From the NCBI GenBank assembly GCA_018857735.1, contig JABMCL010001558.1, positions 135,001 through 199,000 of the forward strand: a stretch of 64,000 bases of DNA, in the 5' to 3' direction. This stretch comes from Alviniconcha marisindica. Lineage: Eukaryota; Mollusca; Gastropoda; Provannidae. This document shows positions 13,680 through 26,652 of this stretch, piece after piece (the first letter of the stretch is position 1; each line of letters begins with the position of its first letter). The notes beneath the pieces were generated by a model that saw nothing but the letters and a program-made list of their open reading frames with translations, was not told the origin of the DNA and searched no databases. The translations under genes and the position numbers were made by a program.

Positions 13680-15248
13680 GTCATGCAGCTTTCTTCAAAA
13701 CCAAACACAATACCATCTGAACACACAGAGTGACGCACGAAAGCTCGCTCGCAAAAAAAGTATACATAATCCCTCTTCCATCAGCCAAGTCCAGAACCCA
13801 GATATTTCCTTTCGCTTTCTTTTCTATACCTTCCCATTTCTCTGCCAGCCTCTTTTTTCTGTCTTCTTGGTGACAGCCTCAAACGCCCTTGTTTGTTGGG
13901 CAAACAAGAAACCCAAAGCCCAAAGAATGGAATAAAAGAGTTTCTGGAAGCGCTGTCGGGTTCCTTTTTTCTTTTTTCCATTTTCTTCATCTTTTTCTTT
14001 GGTCACTAGACGCTATCGCTGACAGCCCAGTATCATCGCTGGTCTCTGTCAATACTGGGCAAGCCATGAAAGAATGAGAACCAGCCGTAATCATTAAAAT
14101 CTATTTTGCTTCACCATGTCTGCATGACCAGCCATCACCAGGTGAAGGCGATGGCTGCTGCAACTAGAATCCTTGCGATCCCAGCTAATTTCCTGTAGGA
14201 TACACTACAGTAATGGCCAGAGTTTTTCGTCCAATCATTTACAAGGTTGGGCATTTGATCGATAGAGTTGGGTGGGTGGAGGGGGGTGGGGTGGGACATT
14301 TATTTTTAGCGCTCCACAGCATGCACTTTCTGTCGTCATATTCACGAAGAAAACGTAACCTGATGCAATGAAAATTGCGCAGACCCAAAAACCCAACAAC
14401 AACAAAAAACGAAAGCATTCATTTCACATTTACCATCACATGCTGCGGAGTTTGCTAGAAATAGCGCCGCTAAGGCAATGTCCTCCCCCCCCCCCCCCCC
14501 CCTCCCCCCACTTTTCTTCTCTTCTCCTTAGATCATAGCATAAAAACACAGTTCATATTACATTGCGAGATGAAACTGATTTCCCTTTCACAACATGTTA
14601 GTCACATCAGCTTTTTTTAAACCTGACACAATACCCAGCTTGATTACACAATATACAGATGCACGCACATTCATCACCCGCGAAAATGTTTACTTTATCC
14701 TTCCTTCCAGTCCAGAATCCACTGATTTCCTGTCACTCCCTTTTGTACACCCCGCCCCCCTCTTTCTCATCCCACCCCCTCTTCCACCTTTTGTTTTTCC
14801 TATTCTTTTTCCTATCTTCAAACTTTGTGTGTGTGGGGGGGGGGGGGGGGGGGGGGGGGCTTGATTAACACACAGATGCACGCACGTTCACCCGCCAAAC
14901 ATGTACTTTATCCTTCCTTCCTCAGCAAGTCCAGAATCCACAGATTTCCTGTCACTCCCTTTTCTACACACACACACACACACCCCTTCTCCCTCCCCCC
15001 CCCCTTTATTTTGTCCTTTTTATCTTCAATTTTTTTAGAGGGCAGCTTAAAATGCCCTCGTTTGTTGGGCAAACAAGAAGCCAAATAGCCCCCCCCCCCC
15101 CCCCAAAAGGACTAAAAGAGTTTGCTGGTTGAGCCGTACTCACGGCGCTTTTTTGTTTGTTTGCTTGTTGGTTTTTTTTTAAAGCTGGCGCTGACAGCAC
15201 AGTATCGCGGCTGGTCGTCGTCGATACCGAGGAAGCCATGGAACAAAG

Positions 15249-15310
<62 letters not shown>

Positions 15311-15500
15311 GTGTCTGACTAGTCACCACCAGATGAAGACGGTGTCTGTTACAATGCTTGCGAAACCAGCTAATTTCCTGCAAGACAATGGCTTGACAGT
15401 TTTCCACAGAACCATTTTAAAAGGCGTTGGCACTTGGCATTTTACCTGTTATGGGAGAAACGCATTCATCCCTTGAAGCTCCACAGATTATACTTTTTAT
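13680..15500. repeat. Diverged ~0.9-kb tandem duplication
   Basis: Segment 13680-14280 and segment 14600-15440 share an ordered series of blocks. These are AAACCAAACACAATACC / AAACCTGACACAATACC, a CAGCAAGTCCAGAA-type stretch, CCCT(C)GTTTGTTGGGCAAAC, GCTGACAGC.CAGTATC, TCACCA.CAG.TGAAG and CCAGCTAATTTCCTG. The second copy has an extra internal repeat of its first 270 bp (about 14640 and 14870). It also contains a 25-nt G-run (14835-14859) and a (TC)n array (15250-15306). Confidence 0.8.
15250..15306. repeat. (TC)n microsatellite
   Basis: Uninterrupted TC array inside the second copy of the duplication. Confidence 0.97.
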
Positions 15501-17469
15501 CTCTCGTTCCTTTTTTCGTATTCATGAAACAACCATGATCTTTGAATAATGCCATAGAAACGATGCACAAGCATTTTAATTTTCACTTACTGCCCGTATC
15601 CTACAGTCATCGAAGATAATTAGGTTAGTTAGCTACATTACATTTCACACAGAATCAATCACAAGGGTCTTATTACTATTAAATCAGGATGAAACCCAAA
15701 TCATCAAGTCACAAGTAAATGAGTCATAATGTAAGACATAAAAGATTTGTAAAAAAAAATTAAAAGAAGAAGAAGAAAAGAGAAAGAAAGAAAGAAAGAA
15801 AAAAAAGAAGAAATCTTTAACTCGTAACCATTGGTTGAAACAATCCAGAAAACATGTACCACTGCGGAGCATTCACCCAGTACTGCACTGTCAAGCAACA
15901 ATCTTTGAGTTTAATGCTGAGGTACTGCAGCGATTTATTCCCTAATCGTATCCAACAGTGAAGATGATTATCATTGCTGCTGTTTTGAAAACTTGATGCC
16001 TTGCTTCACGTCACATGAGATCGTGTTTACAAGTATATAGGTTACTGAGCAGCTACAACAATTCGGGTATTCGTGGGTGCCTTCGTGGAATGCAGACATT
16101 CGGGTGTGTGTACGTGGATTGCAAGTGTAGGGGAACACGAACTGTACGCGCGGAGACCGCTTAATTACTTAGAGTTGTACGTCCCATTAACGGCACAGGG
16201 TCACGTCATCTCAAGTCTAATCACACATTCACTCTTAGTCCATACTACCCCCAAACCGGAAGTCACCAAAACACCAGTTAAAAAAAAAAATAAAAAAAAA
16301 TAAAGCTGGCTCACTTCTACACGCTACACAATCAATAGCACACACAATCACGCCAAAACAGTCAATATTTAGCAGATCTCAATAACTATTTACTTTTCGT
16401 CCGACGGTCAGCAGCGGCATCACCAGAATCAACAGCAACAACACCCCGCTCCACCCTCCCAGCGAAGACATCAAAACATTACTCGCTGCTAGATGCGAAT
16501 GCCTGGTAACACTGACATAACACTAGAGTCGATTTGTTAAAAATCCATTCTGTTTGAATCATACCCTTGCTTGTGCAACTACAAAAAAACATAAACACAC
16601 AAGTTAACATTACCAAGTACTGAAGTTTCATCCCAAAGCCACTAGGCACTTGCTCCCAAAACCAAGCAGGCCGGATGACCGCGCGCACACAACTGTGCAC
16701 TGCTACCGTCCACCCGTATAAATTCGCCACCCTGATTTGTGCAAGCGCAGCCAACAACGTGACATGGCGACTTCATCTTCATTTAGCTGTTTCCGGTCGA
16801 CTCGTGATTGAAATGTCAAGGCACGAACGTACTTGCACTTCAATCGATACAACTTCACCCGCAATTTTTATGTACGTGGCGTTCAGATTTGCACGAGTAT
16901 TTACATAAATCCAAAAGTCCACAACAAAGCTTCAACGGACGCGTTCGAAACGAGTTCCGCTGCTCCACGCAAATCTATGCATTTTTCTACCAGGTAGTTC
17001 AAAGACTGCTTTCTTTCGTCCTATTAGACGCGATTTTTTTTAAAGCGTTCGTGTGCTTTGGTCTGTTTTCTGAGCGTTGGCTGAAAATACTGTTTCAAGT
17101 CTTTCTTCTGTTTTTGGTCTTGTTATTGTCCTGAGATGTCCCTATGTGGATGACGCCACGTTAAAATCCAAGAACTAATTAACTTGGTCTTTTTCGGCTA
17201 GCAGAAACATTTAATTGTTCCCATCCACACCACTCATCCCGACGCCCCTGCGCCTAGCATCAACACAACTGACAGCCACGACACGCTAAACAGCTGTCAG
17301 GTCATCCTGCTGAGGCTGAAAACCGGGCACCACGAACGGACTGCACATCACTTCAACAAGATGAAAACAGGGCAACGCTGCTTCACTGACCAGTGAGCAT
17401 CTCCTCCAACACTGCCAGCTCCAGGACACCCTGCGGAAGACCACCTGGCCCGATTGAGGGTCTGTCTCG

Positions 17470-17938
17470 GACGGAGAAGCTGCACGGGGACCTGGCAGCC
17501 CTAAGGAGGCCGTGGAAGCTGTACGGGGATCTGGGAGCCCCAAGGACGGAGAAGCTCTACGGGGATCTGGCAGCCCTAAGGAAGATGTAGAAGCTGTACG
17601 GGGACCTGGCAGCCCTAAGGAGGATAGAGAGGCTCTACGGGGACCTGGCAGCCCTAAGGATGATAGAGAAGCTGTACGGGGACCTGGCAGCCCTAAGGAG
17701 GATAGAGAAGCTGTACGGGGACCTGGCAGCCCTAAGGAGGATACAGAAGCTGTACGGGGACCTGGCAGCCCTAAGGAGGACAGAAAAGCTGTACGGGGAC
17801 CTGGCAGCCCTAAGGATAGAGAAGCTGTATGGGGACCTGGCAGCCCTAAGGAGGATAGAGAAGCTGTACGGCGACCTGGCAGCGCTAAGGAGGATAGAGA
17901 AGCTGTACGGCGACCTGGCAGCGCTAAGGAGGACGGCC
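17470..17938. repeat. 39-bp minisatellite, 12 units, open in all frames
   Basis: The unit is GAAGCTGTACGGGGACCTGG + CAGCCCTAAGGAGGATAGA. Twelve copies follow one another, two of them shortened to 36 bp, so every length change is a multiple of three. With no stops in the unit, plus-strand frames of 237 and 107 aa and a minus-strand frame of 218 aa run through it. The plus frame repeats AVRGPGSPKEDRE and the minus frame repeats SSLGLPGPRTASL. No conserved domain follows in the 80 residues downstream, and no splice context was convincing. I treat it as non-coding until expression is shown. Confidence 0.9.
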
Positions 17939-19554
17939 GCATTAGTGAGAGGAGATGGTATTTTTGTCTATCCGTGGTGGTAGCGACCCTGCCGCCGGAG
18001 GTCCTCGGAAGAAGACGTCACATCGCTGGTTGGCTATCATCAGGTGAAGACCCTGCGCTGCTGCTTGGTGGAGTTCAGTTGAACGTATTCTTGTTCCACA
18101 AATCACGCCACCTACTGAGCTTCCTCCAGATGAGAGTGTTACTGAGTTCCAAAGCCAAACTAAGTGAGCGTTCCTTCCAAAAGCAGAACGCCTCTATAAA
18201 ACCCTCCATCAATCCCACTAAGTGAACTCTCATACTGAAGGCTTTGATCAGGCGAAGGGGAGGAAAGAAGCATTAAGAGCAGGGACACAACCAGAAGTAC
18301 GAAGAACTTCAAACGCTGAGAAAATGTGTTTATTACTGTACAGTGATGGAAGAGGAAGAGGATGCCATTTAGTTTGATACTCTTTGAACGGCCTCAGACA
18401 ATACTACTGCAATATTCCCAGCGTTGACCAGGCCGGGGAACAGCAGCAGCTGCGGCGTTTTTGTCGGGTAACGAAAGCAATACACTCTATTAGACACATT
18501 CATGAAGTGGATGAACTTGGTTTGATAAAATATTCCGGTTGGAACCTTAGCACATCTTCCACACCGTATTCCAAGCGCTAACAACTACACTGATCAATGC
18601 CCAAAGCTTAACCCCTTGTTTGCCCTTAAGGTGGCATATGACAGTAGACTGGAACCTTCGAGTTGGTACCTTAGTACTGGTTTACTTGTCGTGGAAAAGA
18701 GCAGGGTCTTTGGCAGAGAAGGGGTCAATGCTGAATCAACCACACAAATTCCAGTACTAGTCTCCACCCTCCACACCCCCCCCCCTACTACTCATCACAT
18801 GTAAGAAATCAGTGTTTTCTGTTGACATTCTTAAGTCGAACAACAAAGCATCTGTAAAATCTGCCCCTTTTCCATTTCAGCACCCAACATAATTAGATTC
18901 GAAACCTCTAGTACATATATAATGTCGAGTCAAAACACATTTTATTCAATGCTATCTCCATGTGAGTTTAAGTTGAAATTTCTTCGCCTGCCCATGCAGG
19001 CCTCTGACAACAAGCTGCCATTGTGTGCATCAACGCCTGCTTCACAGCGAAATAGCACAGGTTCTTGCCAATCGATGCTGGCAGAACAACAACCCTCATC
19101 CATTCTGGCACATTAAAACCTGATCCTGCAATTCTTCGTGCTGTTTGCCAAAAGCTTAGCCGGCCATGGTAGACGAGATTGAGAGCCAACACCGAAGTCA
19201 TACAAAATTCACGGCAACAGGATTTGTCTAGCGACGAGACCTCACACCAGCGTGTCGGACAAACACGGTACAGACAAAGGATGCAGCAGCCAAACAGAAG
19301 CTGGAAATACAGTTTCCACCTTGATTGGACAGATAGGATGACTTCGTGTTGACAGTATACGGAAGCGTAGTCGCCAGTAAATCAATGGGAAGCTGAAAAC
19401 CACATTTACTGCAAACAATACGAATGTTACCATTTGCTGTGAATAGTAGAGAGGACCGATTCTTTTAATACTGTATATGCCAGAACAGTTGTTTTTGCTT
19501 GTTGTTGTTGTTTAGTGTAAAGTATAAAACTGTACTCCACCCCTCCAAAATACA

Positions 19555-19600
19555 CTCGCGCGCGCGCGAGCGCACGCACGTACGCACGCACACATGTGCA
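19555..19600. repeat. Alternating CG/CA tract (Z-DNA-prone)
   Basis: About 45 bases of almost perfect purine-pyrimidine alternation, with a (CG)n core followed by CACG/TACG steps. Confidence 0.8.
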
Positions 19601-20689
19601 TCTTTTCCAAAACGTCCTCATCCGTTACGCTTATTTACTTATTTAGAACGCAGCTAGCGTAGCATACGGACATTTTTTGCCAGTGACTTTATTGCACATC
19701 ACTCGTATATGGGACAAAATTAAGTAAAAATAAAAAGAATTTAAAAAAAATAGTACACCGAAGGACACAATCATATACGTTTTTATTTTACGCATCAAAT
19801 TCTGCCTTTTTTACTTCTTGCGCCCCCCCCCCCCCAAACCACCACCACACTAACATTAAGTTTCTCGAGAGGTAAACGTATGAGATAACCCCAAAACTAA
19901 TATAATCCATTTCCAGTAAAACCCGTTGAACTCTTGGACTGAATCCAAACAGAACAATACAAGACTGAAGAAAAAAGGAAACTCTCACTAGACGCCTATA
20001 CAGTCACAAAGTGCATTAGGGAATGAGGCGACCCGGGCGGGCCAGCCATAGCCATAACCACGAATGCCAGTTCCAAAGCCATAACCCCCACAGCCCTCAC
20101 AGCCGTCACAGCCGAAGCTGCCCAGCAAATCCACACACATAAAAAACTTATTTACACCACGCGGTTTCTTAGGCTACCCCCCTTCGGGAAATCTTGCCCA
20201 AATGAGAAGATGGGGGCGGCGTAGGGGTTAGGGGCAGAAAGGTCACGACAGGCTGCAACTGGGACCCGACGGTCATGCCGGTTATCGCGGAGCAGTAGCC
20301 GCGGGTGCCAGCGGTTGCCGAGACTACTGACAATTGGCGCTAATACTCCTGTGCAGCGCGCCACTCCACAAACATCCGCCAGATCAATAGCTCTGATTTG
20401 TCGGTCGCAGCTGCGCGGACATCAGAGGGCTAATTACAGTGAAGGGGGGCCGAAGCACAGCATTACGAAGCCGAACGTCTTTGTCCTGTACATTATATAT
20501 ACCTGCCCGTTTTGCTCCCGCACGCAACGTCAATGCCCAGCGTCTTGGGCAGGACGTGGTGTCTATAATGTCAGCCCGACGTCTGAGGGCATTAAGCCCC
20601 ACATAATCATCACAAGGGCGTGGGATCTAAGGCAGTCTGTGGACAAGCACGGGGTCCGGTTCGGAGTTTGCGGAGGATTAGACAAAGCT

Positions 20690-21450
20690 GAAAGCCCTTG
20701 ACCCCGCCTCCCCTTGTATATTGACAAAGCTGAAAGCCCCCCCCCCCCCCCCCCCCCCCACAGGTAGACAAAGCTGAAAACCCTTGCCCCCACTCCTGTA
20801 TGTAGACAAAGCTGAAAGCCTTTGCCCCCACTCCTGTTGTAGACAAAGCTGAAAGCCTTTGCCCCCACTCCTGTTGTAGACAAAGCTGAAAACCTCTGCC
20901 TCCACTCCTGTATGTAGACAAAGCTGAAAGCCTTTGCCCCCACTCCTGTTGTAGACAAAGCTGAAAACCTCTGCCTCCACTCCTGTATGTAGACAAAGCT
21001 GAAAGCCCCTGCCTCCACTCCGATCCTGTATGTAGACAAAGCTGAAAACCCTTGCCCCCACTCCTGTATGTAGACAAAGCTGAAAACCCTTGCCCCCACT
21101 CCTGTATGTAGATAGCTGAAAACCCTTCCCTTGCCCCTACTCCTCCATGCCCCTACTCCTCTTGCCCCCACTCCTGTATGTAGATAGCTGAAAACCCTTG
21201 CCCCTACTCCTCTATGCAGACAAAGCTGAAAACCCTGGCCCCCACTTCTGTATGTAGACAAAGCTGAAAACCTGTGTCCCCCCAAGCCTGCCCCTCGGCC
21301 CCCTTCCCGGAATGTAAACAAAGCTGAAAGCTTTCGACCCTCACCCCTGTATGCACTGAAAACCCATAGCCATCCACCCCTATGGGTTGACAAAGCTGAA
21401 AGCCCATGCCCCCCCCCCCCCCACCCCAGTGCTGTAGACAAGCTGAAAGC
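20690..21450. repeat. 36-39-bp minisatellite, roughly 17 units
   Basis: The core GTAGACAAAGCTGAAA is followed by a CCCTTGCCCCCACTCCTGTAT-like stretch, repeated with 33-39-bp spacing; a C-run replaces one spacer at 20739-20759. The minus strand is open for 303 aa through the array, with repeats of the form FSFVYIQEWRQ. The composition is that of a repeat read-through, not a known family. Confidence 0.9.
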
Positions 21451-23291
21451 TTCCACAGTCTTTTTAGTTCCCAAACCTTTCGGAGGGCGCTGGCAGCGTA
21501 GGTGGACAGATGCGCGGAGATAAGGAGTGTCCCTTTAATGGCGTAACCAATTCTGGCAGAGTCTGGAGCAAGGATGCCGGATCAGCGAGGCATGGAGTGT
21601 GGTATAAACATGGCCCTGCATTATATGTAAGTCCTTGGGTATACACCTTCAGTGTGTGAGTAAGCGGCAGCAGCGCATGGAACCGGAAACGGTTATGAAA
21701 CATTTCTTAGGAAGCAAAATTAATCTGTTGATGAGTTTGTTTGCCTCTGGTGCTCGAACTTACGCTCGTACTGAAATCTCCCCCCCCACCCGTAACAGTC
21801 TTCTCACAGGTATATATATGTATATGTATTCCCTCAACCCATAACATTCTTCTTCTTCTTCTGAAAGAAAGAAAGAAAGAATGAAAAGCAAAAACGAAGG
21901 TTATTCAATAAAACATTCTGACTCCCATCATCGAGTTCGAGCCTATGCTTACACTGTTACCGGTGCACCTCGATGCACGTCAGTGTACCGTGAAGTAATA
22001 TGTAACATAAGAGAGGCAAATTTGGCCAAACTAACACGGAAATCCGAGTCGGAGATTCGCCCTGATATAACCATCATTGTAAAAACAAAGTTCCTTCCTT
22101 CCGAGCCGAATAAACAAGGGCCCCTCCCTCACCCCCGAACTGACATTAGTTTGTGTTATACTACAACTACAAGACATTGTTTCAACATCCGACTTCTATT
22201 GTTGGGTCTCTCTTGTTTTAGGAGCATGTTTTGTTTGTCTGTGCACCCGATCAACCATAGCAAAGAGTTCTAAAAGACAGAAATGCTTCCGATCAGTATG
22301 CATGTATACCGAAATTTAAATGGCTGCAAAATCACAAGTTTTCACAGAAAGGTTTTCACATCATCTGAATAAAATGTTAAACAACTGTTACAAAATATGC
22401 TTGAATATCCAGAAATAACGGTTGATTGGTCGTTCCTTGACATCTGACACCCAGCCAGCCGCGGTCAAATTAGGGTCAAACATGTTCAATTGAATCGCAA
22501 TGCTGATTCGCTGTTCATGTAATGCGTCGCTTATTGTTGCAACAGAACTAGGGAAAGTGAAGCTGAATAAACCTGGACGGCAAAAATGAGAAAGGGAGAG
22601 TCTTTGACAGCACTTGAAACACGTAAAGCTACATTCCGATCTGAACTACTCCACACTTAATAGTGGGAACATCTAATAATGAAAGCTCCAGGTTCTCAGC
22701 AAAGGGTGTATGTTTGTGTGTGTGTGTGGAGGGGAGGGGGGGGGGGGGTCCTAATTTCTGCCTCCGCGGCCTCCCCCCACCACCCCTACCCCAAGAGGGT
22801 ATAATTTGGATGGGGGGGGGGCTGGGACAGGAGGGGGTAGGGGCGAGGCATTGCGTGCAAACACAATGCGCCCTGACTGTGTGGAGTGCTGGGTTAGAGC
22901 CAGAGCGTCTGGACAAGAGGATCATTGGTGACTTCTGCCAGGACCCTCAGTCAGGCTCTTGGGGCTCTCCTCGGGACCCAGAGGACGATCAATACACTGC
23001 GCTGTACACGTTGCCGCAACGTTGCCTTGCGCTGGCAAGTACTGGGTGGGCACTTTACTTCTCACATGCATGCATATGCTTTTTGTTCGGGTGGACTGCC
23101 TGTGGGTGTGGTGAATTAAGTTCTTGGGAGAAAATTGGTGAAACTCTAGAGTCTAGAGAAGAAAAGAAAATCGAAATTGGTCAAACTCTGCAGCATGGAA
23201 AAAATCGGCACAAACTAGCCTTGGAAAGCTAAGCTTTATCCTAGAAGACCGGTCTTTCTCCAAGAAGTAGAAGGGATATTTTAAAAAAATC

Positions 23292-23321
23292 TAATAATAA
23301 TAGTAATAACAACAACAACAC

Positions 23322-23353
<32 letters not shown>

Positions 23354-23367
23354 CCACCACCACCACC

Positions 23368-23399
<32 letters not shown>

Positions 23400-23407
23400 C
23401 AACAACA
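23292..23407. repeat. Compound trinucleotide array (AAC)(AGC)(ACC)(AAC)
   Basis: Short AAT/AAC units lead into about nine CAG, then about ten CAC, then about nine CAA triplets. The minus strand reads as poly-Leu/Val, which is an artefact of the repeat. Confidence 0.95.
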
Positions 23408-23855
23408 GAGAATTCTGCTTCAAAATGTCCTGTTGATTTTATTTAAAATTAAAAAAATACACTTTCGTCGATGACGATTAACGGGACTGTGTTCACAAGA
23501 CACCGTCGATTGTCAAAGCTGGCCAACCGGTTACCCGCGGACTCTTTGATCTAGTTCTTTGGCAGACGAGAGCACGCAACGTTCGTACGAGACATCAAAG
23601 AGGAGGTGCGTGCAACAGATGAACTAGCCACCTGACGTTGTTTTGTACAGCCGGAGTCCCGCTAATCGTCACTGACGAACTAATTTACTTTTTTTTTAAT
23701 CAAAATAAAATCAAGGGAGCACTGGAAAACAAAAATCTCTTCTGCCTTTGGACAAAACGTGTTTCGAGATGGCTAACTTCTTTAACGGGAAGAGGCTAAA
23801 ACTGGGGTGGGGGTGGGGGGAGGAGGGGGGGGGTGAAGGGAGGGTGAAATAAAGA

Positions 23856-23961
<106 letters not shown>

Positions 23962-24707
23962 AACAATTGGTTCCTCATTAGTACAGAACATCTTATACCG
24001 TTCGCTACGCCGGAACATCCGCACGAAATGTACACGGCACAAATTACGAGAAAATCAACCACATCACAACGAAAGCATTGTTCTACAACCGAAATGCACT
24101 CATGGTCAAGTATTTGTTTCCTTGTCAAGAACAAACGTCCAACCCTCGCTCGGATCACAATGAAGGAAACATTACTTGTCAACTTTCAAAAAATACTTGT
24201 TCCTAGTTGCCTCGGATTTATGCTCTCTTGATGATGATGATGTGGGGCTTCATGTCCTCGGATGTCGGGTTGACTTATGCTCTTTTTTTTTCTTTCTTTC
24301 TTTTATACCAAGCAAGCAAGACAAAACACGACAGAATCAAACATCGTAAAATCGACCGTTAGATCAACCGTAACGCTCTGTGGTGAACAAAACGAATTGA
24401 CCGCTCCATTACAAAGTGAGATAACGGCCAGACAACCGCCGACGGTCATGTCGGGGAGAAAAGCAACGTGAGCCAGAACAGGTTCAGTAACATAATGTAG
24501 GTTAAACCTTCAGCAACCTTACAAACATAATATAGGGTAAATGGTGCTATCTCATACGCGCTCTGGGCCGGCATCCTTGTGTGCATCATCACAAATGATG
24601 ATCATAATGGCGATCATTATCACTAATTTACTGTGGAGTTACACATGAGAAAACCGGCCTATTGCTGTAAACATGAACACTGTCGAATACAGATTATCTG
24701 CCATCAA

Positions 24708-24710
<3 letters not shown>

Positions 24711-24797
<87 letters not shown>
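24711..24797. repeat. Compound (AC)n(TC)n microsatellite
   Basis: AC array to about 24746, then TC array to 24797. Confidence 0.97.
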
Positions 24798-24800
<3 letters not shown>

Positions 24801-25028
24801 ACTCACTCTCGATCGCTCGCTCGCTCTCTCATGTTTGTTTTTGCGACAGCAAATAAGTGCACACTTGTTTTTCCCCCTCAGTTTCTTGAGGTCTGTTGTT
24901 ATTTGGGTGTAACTTGATTACACAAGCTATTACCTTGATAATTGTTAAGATGAGTCTAATATCACTTATGTGAAAAGACGAAAGGGAAGAAGTCTCTCTT
25001 TCTCTCTTCGGATTCGGATTCTCTGCCA

Positions 25029-25099
<71 letters not shown>
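25029..25099. repeat. (CA)n microsatellite
   Basis: Uninterrupted CA array of about 70 bases followed by a short GA-rich tail. Confidence 0.97.
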
Positions 25100-25101
<2 letters not shown>

Positions 25102-25173
25102 GAGAGAGACAGAGAGAGTGAGAGAGAGATTTTAAGTATATATCCCATCCAACACAGACCGTAGACAATTTAC

Positions 25174-25359
25174 CTTTTTCTTGGTGTGGTCATCCCCCTG
25201 GGTGCCCGCTCCATCGAACAGCGTGTTGCCCATCTTTCTGATCACCGCCCCATTAGTAACGTTGAGGCCAAACTCTACGAGCGACTGACCAACGGACGAC
25301 CACCAGGACAGCTGACCCAGCGCGCTCGTCGCGCAACTATCCCGTGGGGAGGCCAGCAT
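25174..25359 (-). CDS. Possible alternative first exon of the MTMR gene (uncertain)
   Basis: A minus-strand frame opens at 25359 after an in-frame stop and reaches a strong donor, AAAAAG|GTAAAT, at 25174 in phase 0, the same phase as the MTMR exon 2 acceptor. Its end, DDHTKKK, would splice to VENVK, giving a junction rather like the HIRTTK|VEQVK of human MTMR6. An internal ATG would give a protein starting MGNTLFDG, with a possible N-myristoylation glycine. Against it: the upstream residues match no family I know, and a better exon 1 exists at 58659-58682. The surroundings are relatively CpG-rich. It may be an alternative promoter exon or chance. Confidence 0.28.
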
Positions 25360-26149
25360 CCAGCATCAGCGTCCACACCTCAGCCCTACCGGCTGACGAC
25401 AACGATAACTGTGACGACGACGACGATGATGGCGGGGGCGAAGCGGAAGACCCCAATTAGCGATATTGATCTAGTAGGCACGTGGCTCTTAAACCGCTCT
25501 CTCCGTGTACCAGTGAAGGTAGAGCATGAGGAGCGTGGCCGAGTTTAGTGAAAGATCGTCACGATGTGTGCTCGCACAAAAACAGTCAACATATTTGGAA
25601 GACCAGCACGCGCGAAGTTTCGACGATCGTTTATCCACTTTACTGGCTTTGAAAGTTGAACACACGCACACGCTACTCTTGCGCCAAGCAGCATGTCCAG
25701 CACACGCAGTTGAGTCTGATGCTTTCGTGCAAAGTCGGATGACTGGAGATCTACACAAATCACAGCGGTAAGCGAGGGTGATGACGAGAAGCCAGAGCTA
25801 TATAATGTGGCTTCTCGTCAAAGACTACAATGAGTGGTGGGCTTTGGTCACAATTACTGCTGACCGTGCCTGTTGATCCCGTATCAACTTCCTACTCAAA
25901 AAGGACCTCGACTGCTCAGCCCGCGCGTTGATGTGATAAAAAGAAAGAAAGAAAGACAGAAGCCGTGTAGTACCGAGGCTTTGTGCAAGTCGCCTGTACC
26001 ACAACGTCTGAAACCGACTCTAAACACGAGAAACAGAAGACAGACTGCCGTAGAAGTGAACACCCACATCACGCCGCAGGTGGTCCGTGTAAAATGGCTA
26101 AACAGCGACTGCGGCAAACGCGACTGCACTACAACCAGTCAACAGCATG

Positions 26150-26345
26150 TATGGAGAGATTGCACTAAAGACTGAAGCCGAATGTCTTATTGAGACTGAA
26201 CAGAAAAGTGAAGCCGAACGTTTCATCGCGACTGAACTGAAAACTGAAGCCGAAAGTTTTACTAAAACTGAAGCCGAATGTTTTATCGAGACTAAACTGA
26301 AGCCGAATGTGAACCGGAATATATTGAGACCGAACTGAAAAACTG
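26150..26345. repeat. ~36-bp minisatellite, about five units
   Basis: Units of the type ACTGAAGCCGAATGTTTTAT + CGAGACTGAACTGAAA are repeated with small indels. The plus frame reads as Glu-rich TEAECFIETELK-like repeats but ends quickly; probably non-coding. Confidence 0.85.
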
Positions 26346-26652
26346 AAGCCGAGAATGTTTTACTGAGAAAACGTGTCATGGGGGCGTTCCCGTTCGTGAG
26401 CCCACCAACTATTGTTAAATTACCTACATTTGGACTGAACAGCACGTTTTGTTTTAATACTTCTTCAGACAGTCGATACGCAACGGAATAGAATTATTTC
26501 CGTCTTCCTTAACTGAACCGCAGAACCACATCTCATTTCCTGCGACGGCAACATTTTTTATTTTTTTAAAAAGATTGTAACTGTAACGTAGTCCGAAAAC
26601 CAGTACAACAGCCATCTATTTCATTTCCTAGTGCGACGACAGTAGAAAATAG

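Noticed and set aside
20563..21474. 303-aa minus-strand frame
   Set aside because: Repeat read-through of the minisatellite; several frames are open at once and the C-terminal part matches no domain.
22663..23232. 189-aa plus-strand frame
   Set aside because: It crosses G-runs and (TG)n, and the non-repetitive part has no family match or splice support.
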